Positions 10,788 through 19,871 of a stretch of 33,649 nt of DNA are shown in pieces (position 1 is the first letter of the stretch; each line of letters starts with the position of its first letter). Location of the stretch: NCBI RefSeq assembly GCF_000220395.1, contig NW_004087404.1:8619-42267 (forward strand), in the 5' to 3' direction. The translations under genes and the position numbers were made by a program. The notes under the pieces are model-generated. The model made no database searches, was not told the origin of the DNA, and saw nothing but the letters and a program-made list of their open reading frames with translations. The DNA is from Ichthyophthirius multifiliis. Lineage: Eukaryota; Ciliophora; Oligohymenophorea; Hymenostomatida.

Positions 10788-12245
10788 ATGACTTAATTTA
10801 CATAAATAATTTAGTTATTTAAAGATTTTTTTACCTAAATTATTAAAGAACATTTAATAAGCATTCCAAAAATAATAACTGAATGGGATAATTTTATTTC
10901 TCTTTTTAATTAATAATAAATCGATATAAATAAAATTTAGACATATTTAGAATCTATTAAATAAAAATAATAACAAGAAGGATATAATATATATGAAAAT
11001 CAAACTTAATTAACACAATAGACAGAATCAAATTCACATTAAGAAATAAAAATTACAGATTTAAGTTTTGAATATAAACAATCACAAAAAAATAAAATAA
11101 TAAACTTATATACATAATCTTAACAACTAATTTAAACAAAACCTCCAAAAACGCCAAAAGTAAGAAAGAAAAAAAATACTCTAAAAAATAAAACTATTTT
11201 TTTTAAAAAAAGATATAAAATGCATTTAATTATTAAATACTTTAAAATAAAGTAAAAAATTTAATTTAAATGTTCGCAAATAATAATTCAGTGTTTAGAA
11301 ATATAAAAAAAAATTTTGACATTATTGAAAACACAAAACGAATACGTATAAAAACAAATTCAATTAAATTAACTTAAAATATAATAAGTAATTAAAATAT
11401 AGTGAGTAATTAAAATATAAATAGTATTAATAATAGTTTAACTAATTATAGTAATAATTAAAGTAATAACTATTTTAATAATAGTAATAGCAATATAAAT
11501 ATTAATAATTAAAGTTTTTAAAGATCAAATACACTTTTATAAAAAAGTTAGTATTAAATTATTTATAAACCTAAGAATATTTAATAATAAGTATTTTATT
11601 AATAAAACAGGTTATAAGCATATAAACATATTCCTCCTTTAATCCCTGAGAATAATCGTTCTAAAATTAATATATAAACTAAAAGAAATTCAAACTCATT
11701 TCATTAATAAAATATTAAAATTTTTAATAAAACTTACGATGAAAATATAAATTAATCAAACGGAAATATTAAAAATACTTAAGATAATTTTATTTAAAAA
11801 AGTAATTTTAATAAATATTTGAAAGTATTATTATTTTTTATTTTTTTAAAAAGATAACTTTTATAAATTTCCTAACCTAAAAGGATTCAATCGAAACTTA
11901 TAAAAATGAATTAAAAATTTAAATAATTAAGAATTAATTTCTAAGTATAATTAATAAATTTAAAATGTTAAAAAATATTAGTATTCATTTTTATTTATAT
12001 GAAATGTAAAAAACATAAAATTAATATAATATTTACTAAATAATTTATTTAAAATTAAAATTTTTCTGTAAAATTAAATTAATAATAATGTTTATTAAAA
12101 TAATATTATTAATAAAAAAAGCAATTTAAAATTAAATATCAAAGCTTATATTTAATTAAAGTAATTAAATACCTAAACAAAATAATAATATAAAGATAAA
12201 ATTTTAGTTTAAAATATTTATTTGTAAAAAAAAAAAAAATTATGA
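10788..12245 (+). CDS. Asn/Gln/Lys-rich hypothetical protein, multi-exon
   Basis: I do not recognise this protein. The best phased model has exons 10788-11159, 11213-11824, 11854-12005 and 12122-12245. Introns are 53, 29 and 116 nt, giving about 419 aa. The first intron is convincing: donor GTAAGAAAG, poly(T) then AAAAAAAG acceptor, and a frame switch that matches exactly. Exon 1 begins MTQFTQIIQLFKDFFTQIIK and ends in a basic PPKTPK segment. Exon 2 is rich in N, S, I and Q, typical of disordered ciliate proteins (FANNNSVFRNIKKNFDIIEN then several NSNN repeats), with one more ordered patch at KHIPPLIPENNRSK. The last two introns are less secure: the 29-nt one is the shortest in this window, and the C-terminal exons are very AT-rich. 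If the second intron is not spliced, a different C-terminus follows. No transmembrane segment or known domain is visible. Confidence 0.55.
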
Positions 12246-12279
12246 TATTTTATAATATTTGAAAAAATAAAATAATTTA

Positions 12280-12280
<1 letters not shown>

Positions 12281-12327
<47 letters not shown>

Positions 12328-12330
12328 TAT
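12281..12330. repeat. (AT)n microsatellite between convergent genes
   Basis: AT dinucleotide run with two single-base interruptions. It lies between the hypothetical gene's stop at 12245 and the SmD3 stop at 12526; the rest of that 280-base spacer is plain AT-rich sequence. Confidence 0.85.
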
Positions 12331-12525
12331 TTAATAAATTTCAAACAAAAATTAATTAAATATCTTTATTATAATATTTTTATATAATATTTATTTAATT
12401 TTTAATGTATTTAAAATTACAAATAAACATGAAAATTATATATTACTAAATAAATACATTTATTAATCTAATCTATTTAATTTTTATTTTATATAATTAT
12501 TTTTTGCTTAAATTTTTTTTATATA

Positions 12526-13060
12526 TCATTTCTTTTGTTTTATTTGAGTAACAACAGTATCTTTTTTTTTAAAAAAAAAATATACATATATATGCATAAG
12601 ATTATTAATGTATTAAAAAAAATATACCTCTTAATTTTCTTCCTTTTTCTCTAATTAATGTTTTATTTTTATTTTTTGTTTGAGCTTTAACTCTTTTAAA
12701 CATCGGTGCATTTTTGAAAAAATCTGGAATTACAATAAATCTAATTTAAGCTCCTCTTAAATATACCTATTATTTTGTTATATATGGATAATTTGTATTT
12801 GTATATATTAAATATTAATTCTAATATACTGATTATAATAAAAATTGTTTGCCGTTTCTATTAATCATTGTAACATTATCTAATCTTACATTCATTGTAT
12901 CCTGAATTATAATTTATTTTATAATATATATAATATATAAATAAATAGTTACCTCTGATTCAGCTAAATAACCTCTAAATTAATCACCAGTCTTCATCTC
13001 AACTGTAATTACATGAGATTCGCTTTCTCTTAATATTTTTACAGGTAAACCAATGGACAT
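12526..13060 (-). CDS. SNRPD3: Small nuclear ribonucleoprotein SmD3
   Basis: Exons on the minus strand are 13060-12953, 12901-12830, 12766-12628 and 12560-12526. Introns of 51, 63 and 67 nt give 117 aa. The protein starts MSIGLPVKILRESESHVITV and continues GDQFRGYLAESEDTMNVRLD (Sm1 motif), then VYLRGAQIRFIVIPDFFKNA (Sm2 motif, with the V-Y-(I/L)-R-G signature of SmD3). It ends in a basic tail (KKK with R/K pairs) in place of the animal RG repeats. SmD3 is one of seven ring subunits around the Sm site of U1, U2, U4 and U5 snRNAs. The middle intron is a multiple of three with no TGA, so it could be misread as coding; removing it aligns NRNGKQFLLQSVYLRG residue for residue with the human YRDGR…EQVYIRG stretch. 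The first intron is also 3n and stopless. The last exon supplies only 11 residues. Confidence 0.93.
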
Positions 13061-13342
13061 TTTTTAAATATTTAATTGCGTATTTTTTTTTTATTTTATA
13101 AAAATCCTTTTAAAATATAAAAGCATATTTTTATTTATGAAAATATATTAATTAAATTTTTTAGAGACACAAATTTAAAATAAGAAAGAATTATAATTAA
13201 TTTCTAAAAAAAATATAATTAAATAATATAATAAAAATTTTAATAAATAATAAAAAATTATTTTATTTATATATCAATATATAAACAAATTAAAATTATA
13301 TAAATATATTAAATTATATACATATATGTTATATTTTTTTAA
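13061..13342. other. Short AT-rich spacer upstream of SmD3
   Basis: 282 bases with no gene, AT-only, between the SmD3 start and the stop of the next minus-strand ORF. It probably holds the SmD3 promoter. Confidence 0.5.
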
Positions 13343-13582
13343 TCAATGTATATATCGCTGATGTTTATTTTCGTATTTAATATCATTTTCTATTAAATTG
13401 ATTTAATTACTTTTCAATTTATCTTTTTCTTTTTTTTCTTTTTCTTATTATTTCTTTAATATTTCTTATACTTATTTAAAAGTTACTTTTTTTTTACACT
13501 TATCAAGTCTTTTAAATATTTTATTGTTTTTCTCCCAAACTTTTTTGATAAAAGCTTAGATTGAACACTCTTTTTAATTCAT
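13343..13582 (-). CDS. Small basic hypothetical protein (79 aa)
   Basis: An uninterrupted minus-strand ORF from ATG 13582 to TGA 13343. Residues 1-35 (MNQKECSIQAFIKKVWEKNN, then a KRLDKCKKK stretch) look like ordinary folded coding sequence with two cysteines, one tryptophan and regular hydrophobic spacing. Residues 40-60 are a charged, probably coiled-coil run (ILKKQQEKEKKEKDKLK). The local base composition is less AT-extreme than the flanks, which supports a real gene. I do not recognise a family. No signal peptide or membrane segment is visible. It could also be one exon of a longer gene, but neither flank shows an obvious second exon. Confidence 0.5.
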
Positions 13583-14434
13583 TTTATTTTGTGTTTATTA
13601 AAGTTTTTTTTTTTAATTAATAATTATTATATTTCATATTTATTAATAAATATTTAAAAGGTTTTTATGTCTATTATATTAAATAAGTATAATAAATTCA
13701 TTTTTTTAATATACAAAAAAAATTATTTTATAATATTTTCTTTAATAAGAATATAATAAAATTAATAAAAAGAATTTATTATATTAAATTATTTATTTTA
13801 GTATTATAAATATATTTATTTTGTATAAATATTTAATTATTTTGATATGTTTCTTTAGATATTATTTTTATAATTTTTTTAACAAATATTATATTTGATT
13901 TTTGGTAAATATTTTTTTTTTTGATAAATAAATATAAAAATAAGAATTTAAGATAATGTTTATGAAAATTAAAAATTTAAACTAAATTAATAATAATATA
14001 AAATTATAAAAAAATAAACAAATAATAAAATATATATTAATTTAATATAAAAAATATATTATTTTCAAAATAATTATTTAAATTTTTTTTTAATATATTT
14101 TTGCTGTTAAAAAATTTGATTATTTTCAATAAATCCTTATCATTTTTTTATAAAATAAAAAAAAAAGCATAAAAAAAAAAAACTTATATTAAAAATTTTA
14201 CAAAAAAATATAAAAAATAATTTAAAATTTAATATAATTAATATAAATATAATTTTAATTAATATGAATATAAAAAACAAAAAATATATTATTAAATTGA
14301 TATATACTTTATTTATATAATTTTTTTGTTTCTAAATTTAAAAAATAAATATACTTTTTTTAAATTAAAAAAATTAAAAGAAAAAAAATATAAATTTTTA
14401 ACAAAAAAAAAAACAATTTAAATAAAAAAACAAA
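13583..14434. other. Divergent AT-rich spacer upstream of centrin
   Basis: About 850 bases with A+T near 93% by eye and long poly(A)/poly(T) runs. No coding stretch or structured RNA is recognised. It must contain the centrin promoter. Confidence 0.55.
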
Positions 14435-14950
14435 ATGAATAAAAAACCTATTCAAAATAGTCAAAAACCATTTGGAAACACCAAATAAAAAAAACCAGTA
14501 GAAAGACCTGGTCTTACCGATGATGAAATAGAAGAAATAAAAGAAGCTTTTAATCTTTTTGATACCGAAGGAAGTGGAAAAATAGATCCAAAGGAACTCA
14601 AAGCTGCAATGTAATCACTTAATTTCCACTTAAAAAATCCCACAATATATAACATGATAGCTGATTTAGAAAACGAAGGACCCGAAATTGAATTCGAATA
14701 ATTCTTAGACGCTATAACTTCAAAATTAGGAGATAAAGAATCAAGAGATGGTATTAATAAAATATTTGAATTATTTGATGATGATCATTCAGGAAATATA
14801 AACTTAACTAATTTAAAAAGAGTTGCAAAAGAACTTGGTGAAACTATGACTCCTGAAGAATTATAAGAAATGCTTGAAAGAGCCTCTTAAAATGGAAAAG
14901 AAATTACCCCCGAAGACTTTTATTAAATAATGACTAAAAAAACTTTCTGA
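14435..14950 (+). CDS. Centrin-like EF-hand protein
   Basis: Single-exon ORF of 171 aa, the usual centrin length. A basic 20-residue N-terminus precedes [22 protein letters not shown]-hand 1 (loop D43-E54, [12 protein letters not shown]) has all ligand positions. EF-hand 2 (near 77-90, [12 protein letters not shown]) is one residue short and lacks the D-x-D-x-(D/S) ligands. EF-hand 3 (D115-N126, [12 protein letters not shown]) is nearly canonical but ends in N instead of E/D. EF-hand 4 (near 150-162) is degenerate. The linker [19 protein letters not shown] is a centrin hallmark. Centrins act at basal bodies and in contractile fibres, and ciliates have many; the degenerate hands 2 and 4 suggest it binds at most two calcium ions. 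Its coding A8 run (14488-14495) is read without loss of frame, a useful contrast to the frame-broken genes nearby. Confidence 0.93.
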
Positions 14951-15247
14951 TTTAATATATTTATTTTATATGTTTCTTTTTTTATTTTATTTTTAAATGT
15001 ATTCATATATATACATTATTGATATATTTTTTTTTATTTATATTTCTTTTTTTATTAAATAAAAAATGTATATTTAATTATTAATTCATTTTTTTTTTTA
15101 AAAAAAAAATATATATATATATAAATAATTTCTGTTTTTTTTTTTTTTTTTAAAGATAAATATTTTTTTTTTTAAAAAAAAAAAAAATATTCCAAAAATT
15201 ATTTTTTATATAAAAACTTTATAAATAATTTATAATTAAAATAAGTT
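14951..15247. other. Convergent 3' spacer (centrin / WBP4-like)
   Basis: 297 bases with long poly(T), poly(A) and AT runs (for example 15131-15190). It probably holds both 3' UTRs. No gene is seen. Confidence 0.5.
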
Positions 15248-16046
15248 TCAATTATCTATATTAAACTTTTATATATTTTTATTATTTGTAATTCTTTTTT
15301 TAAAAGTACTTTTTTTTAATTCTTTATCTTAAATTTCATCATCTATGAAGTTCTTTTTTTGTTATTTAAAAATTAAATAAATATTAATATTATTTATTAT
15401 TTATATTGAAAATACCATTTTTCTAATTATTTTGTTATTTTGTTATACTTCAAGTTCAACATTATTTTCAATAAGTTTTTTAAGCATTTCGTTTTTATTT
15501 TTAACATTAGCTATATTATTATTTTTTGCTTAAAAATCTTTATAAATAATAGCTCTTTAAATTTATTATTCTGTTATAAGATTTCCATCTTCAATATCTT
15601 TTTCTATTTGTACCAAATTATCATCACTTTCATCTAAAGATTACAACTATTCATCTTTTTAAATAATCTAATCGTTTACATTTCTTATTGCATATTTATG
15701 AAAAAAATCTTCGCTTTCAACAACTAATTAATATTCATTATTAAAATTATTATCAATTAATTAATATTGCTATTACTATTATTTTTCTTTTTATATTTCT
15801 TTTATTTTTTGAAATTCTATTTCTTCTTAGTTTTCTTAATTTTAATTTTATTGTATATCGTCTTGCTTATTTTGCATTTATTCTATTAAATAATCATCCC
15901 ATAATTATTATTCTTATTCAAGAAGCTATTTTAATTTTTAAATTATTATTATTCTTTATTTTATTAATAAAAAATTTATATAAGTATATAAATTTATTAA
16001 TATTTTATTTTTTATATATTTATAGATATGAATTTATATAAATATA

Positions 16047-16085
<39 letters not shown>

Positions 16086-16583
16086 TATATAACCTTCAAG
16101 CCAACTGGTTTTGTATATTTTTTTTCTTTAGAAATTTAATTGTAGAAAAATAATTATCCATTTTCTTCTTTTGATAAATACCATACTCTATCAAACTTTC
16201 TTTTAAAATCTATTTTATTTTCTTCATCATCAAACTTTATTTCTTATTAATTTTTTCTATCTTTTTTATCTATATTTTAATTTTTCTATTACTAGTTTTT
16301 TTATTATCCTTATTTTTCTTATTATTCTTCTTTAGGATTAATATTTCCTTATTAATTTATTTTTTCCCTTATCGATTTATTTCTTCGAAATTCTAATTCT
16401 CTTTCTTTATTTTTTATATGTTTTATTGATTTCTCATGAGCTTATAAATCCTATTTTTTATTATATAATAATTCATATTTTTAAAATTTTTATAATTTTT
16501 TTATTTACTTCTTTATTCCAATTAATTCCTGTTTTACAAAATTCACACCATTTTTTACCTTTGCTTTAAGTTTTTTAACTCAT
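15248..16583 (-). CDS. WBP4/FBP21-like splicing factor (U1-type zinc finger plus WW domain)
   Basis: Exons 16583-16509, 16450-16094, 15925-15416 and 15352-15248. Introns are 58, 168 and 63 nt, all phase 0, giving 348 aa (human WBP4 is about 376). The matrin/U1-C-type finger is C13-x2-C16-x13-H30-x5-H36 (KKWCEFCKTG…LQAHEKSIKH). The first intron splits it, and removing the intron restores the finger spacing. Residues about 113-144 form a WW domain (VWYLSKEENGQLFFYN…KYTKP). Its first tryptophan (W115) and final proline are present, but the second tryptophan is tyrosine. Gln-rich linkers follow, and the C-terminus ends KKSTFKKRITNNKNIQKFN, resembling the FKKRK…R tail of WBP4. WBP4 joins the spliceosomal B complex and binds proline-rich SmB and SF1. 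Introns 2 and 3 are multiples of three without TGA, so a longer read-through protein cannot be excluded from sequence alone. Convergent with centrin. Confidence 0.8.
16048..16080. repeat. (AT)n run inside WBP4-like intron 2
   Basis: TA dinucleotide repeat lying within the 168-nt intron (15926-16093), close to the donor side. Confidence 0.85.
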
Positions 16584-16913
16584 TTAAATTATTTCTTATA
16601 ATCAAAAATAAATAAATACTTATAAAAATTTTAATATAAAATTTTTATTAATATATATTATAAAACTAAAAATAAATATAAATGTAATAATTAAATTTTA
16701 AAAAAATAAATATATAAATAAATATTATTAATAGTCTTTTATTTAATATTAAAATCAAATATTTTTATAATTAAATAATATTTATAAGAAAAAGAATATA
16801 TAACATAAATTAATTAGACATAAAGCATATCTAAAATATATATAATTTTTTATTATCTATTCTTCAAAAGAAAAATTATTAAAACCTAACAAAAATTAAT
16901 AAAAAATATATAA
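16584..16913. other. Divergent spacer (WBP4-like / aspartyl aminopeptidase)
   Basis: 330 bases between two divergent starts; AT-rich. No motif could be singled out. Promoters for both genes are expected here. Confidence 0.5.
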
Positions 16914-18334
16914 ATGGACAACACAAGATTAGAAAAAGCCACATAACTAGCGTAAGATTTCTTAAACTTCGCAAATAAAGGTGTATCTCCCTACCACGTC
17001 GTTCATGAGTCTACATAACGTCTTTAAAAAGCAGGTTTTACCTAAATTCATGAAACCGAAAACTGGGACTTAGAAAAAGGCGGTCGTTACTTTTTCATTC
17101 GTTCGGAAAGTTCGTTAGTAGCGTTTATCGTAGGAAATGAATTTGATGCTAATAATACAGGATTTAAAGTAATAGGAGCCCATACAGATTCTCCTTGCTT
17201 ACGATTGGCACCTTTAAGTGCTTCCTCTAGTCATAATTTCCATTAAACATGTGTATGTACTTATGGAGGTGGACTATGGCACACTTGGTTTGACAGAGAT
17301 TTGATTTTAGCAGGAAGGGTTGTATATAAAGATGATTAAGATTAACTCAAAACAGGTTTATACAATAGTGAATCTGCTATATTGAAAGTACCGAATTTAG
17401 CTATTCATTTAACTTCGATTGATGAAAGAAATAAATTTGCACCAAATTTAGAAAATCATCTAAAGCCTATACTAGCTTCTTAAATATATGAAAAACTAAG
17501 TGGAAAAACAGTCGAAACTATAAACGGGCCTTTAGGAAAAAGCCATTATGAGGGACTTTTATAGCATATTTAAAAAAAAGTGGAATTTCTGCTGAAAAAA
17601 TAGTCGATTTAGATTTATGTTTTGCAGATAGTTAATAAGGATAAATAATTGGACTAAATTAAGAATTTATAAGTTCTCCTAGATTAGATAATTTATTTTC
17701 TTCATGGGCTTCTGTTTTGGCTATAACTGATACTAAATATAATTCTGGAAATTCTTCTTATGTTAATATGATTTGTCTTTTTGATCACGAAGAAATCGGG
17801 TCTTAAAGCTTTTAGGGGGCTGACGGGGATTTATTGAGGACTTCTATAGATAGAATATGGAGTCTTTTAAGTTAAAAATAATAAAATGTTCAAAAAGATT
17901 CACTTCATAAAACTTTCTTGAACTCATTTCTTATTTCCGCAGATATGGCACATTCTATTCATCCTAATTATCCTGAAAAACATAAGGAAAATCACAAAAT
18001 TAAACTCAATGAAGGTGTTGGAATCAAAGTTAATCATAATCAAAGATATTGTACAGATTCTATTAGTGGAGCTATTATTAAGGCTATTGCAGAAAAGTCT
18101 TAAGTTCCTTATTAGGAGTTTGTAGTAAAAAACGATAGTCCTTGCGGGTCTACTATTGGGCCTATTATTACTACTAATTCAGGAATTAAAGGATGTGATA
18201 TAGGATGTGGATAATGGGGAATGCATTCTATTAGGGAAACTTGTGGGGTTTTAGATACTGTTTATTATGTAGAGTTAATGGGAGGGTTTTTTTAAAATTA
18301 TGAAAAGATTGCTCCTTCATTATTAAAATGTTGA
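16914..18334 (+). CDS. DNPEP: Aspartyl aminopeptidase (M18), one frame break at an A8 run
   Basis: Intronless; about 473 aa, equal to the human enzyme's length. It releases N-terminal Asp/Glu from peptides in the cytosol and works as a tetrahedral dodecamer. Family motifs appear in order: [13 protein letters not shown] (zinc-ligand His), [19 protein letters not shown] (bridging Asp), [22 protein letters not shown] (catalytic/ligand Glu pair), [13 protein letters not shown], and [20 protein letters not shown] (C-terminal zinc His). Up to position 17579 the gene reads in one frame; from 17579 it continues one base back (…HIQKK then [14 protein letters not shown]). The switch falls exactly on T-A8-G at 17571-17580; one extra A would restore frame. 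No GT...AG intron explains it. All active-site residues are intact on both sides, so this looks like a homopolymer sequencing error or slippage rather than a decayed gene. Confidence 0.92.
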
Positions 18335-18869
18335 ATTATTTATTATTATTATTTTCGTTATTAATTATAGTTTAATATTATTAAAAAATTAAATTCAATA
18401 TAAATATTTTAAATATATTTTTCATTGTTAAAAAAATAATAGATAATAATTTACTAAAATTAACTAAAGAAGTTATAACATTTTTTTAAATAAAATATTT
18501 TGTATTTAAATAAATAGAATTAATAAATAATCAAGATTAATATAAAAAAATATTGAGGCATTTATTTAAAATAAAAAAATATATAACTTAAAAATTAAAC
18601 ATTAATTATTTATATAATATAAAGTTATAAATTATTAAAAATAATGCTAAAATCATAAAATAAAATAAATAATTCGACATTAAAAAAATTTTGCAGTATT
18701 ATTATAAATGAATGTTTAAATAAAATATTTGTATAAAAATAAAACTATGTATTCTTAATATAAAATATATATATAAAAAAAAAAAAATTTATATTAAAAA
18801 AATATTTTTATAATTAAAATAAGAATTAAAATATTAATATAAATTTATATAAAAAATTAATTTAAATAA

Positions 18870-18919
<50 letters not shown>

Positions 18920-19871
18920 TTAAAATAAAATAACTTTTAATATTAACATTTATTATTATATTACTAATAATACAAAATATTTTTTTTATTATATAATAAT
19001 AATAATTTACATTTAATAAATTTCATTTATATTTTCTTTTTTTTATATAATATTATTAAATTTTTTTTTATTAAAAATATTTTTACATTGTATACGAATT
19101 AAATTATTTATCATTTAAGAATACCATAATTTTTTTTTATTTTAACTTTTATTATGTTAATTAAATATATTATTTTACAAATAAATTTAATTATTTATAT
19201 AAATTTTTTGTTTTAAGTTTTTTTATACTATATAAAAAATATAATAATTATTTAAATATGTATTAATAATATTTTTTTGTATAAAACATTAAATTAATTT
19301 AAATAAATATTATTTATAATATTTTTTAATTTTGTTAATTTAATATATAATTTTTTTTTAATTAAAATTTATTTATATTATTTTATTTTTTTATAAAAAA
19401 AAATTCAATTTATTAATAATAATAATGGTGCAAATAAATATACAATTTTTTTTTTTTTTTTTAATTTTATTTATTGTTTTTAAATAAAATAAATATTAAA
19501 AAACATTTTGTATAATTAAACAGTAAATATATAAAAAATTCTTAAATAAGAAAAATAATATATAATTTAATATAAATTAATTATATATATCAAAATATTT
19601 GTATTTTTTTTTTATTAATTAACATTAACTAGATAAATAATTAAACTATTATATTTAAATATTTCATTTATTATTATATTTAAATATTTTTTAAAAAATA
19701 TTTAAACAATCTATAAAAGAAAAATATATTAAAGTAAAAAAAAATATATTTTGTTAAATTTTCACAATTAAACGCAATAAAATTTATAATAATTAAATAA
19801 AATTAATTAAAATTAGAATAATTGTAATTTACATTTTATTTATACAATAAAAATTAAAAATAAATAATATT
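18335..19871. other. 1.5-kb gene-free AT-rich region
   Basis: The longest gene-free stretch apart from the right end. It is over 90% A+T with an (AAT)n run near 18865-18917 and several poly(T) and poly(A) runs. No coding exon, tRNA or other RNA recognised. It lies between the 3' end of the aminopeptidase gene and the 5' end of channel 2. Confidence 0.6.
18865..18917. repeat. (AAT)n microsatellite, intergenic
   Basis: AAT trinucleotide repeat of about 16 units with one interruption near 18877-18880. It is not in a gene, unlike the poly-Asn run at 4221-4271. Confidence 0.88.

Noticed and set aside
14461-14655. Minus-strand ORF in the centrin gene
   Set aside because: Shadow of the centrin coding sequence.
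17571-17604. Intron as the cause of the aminopeptidase frame step
   Set aside because: The only nearby GT...AG pair (GTGGAA…AATAG) would remove conserved residues and leave the downstream exon in the wrong frame.
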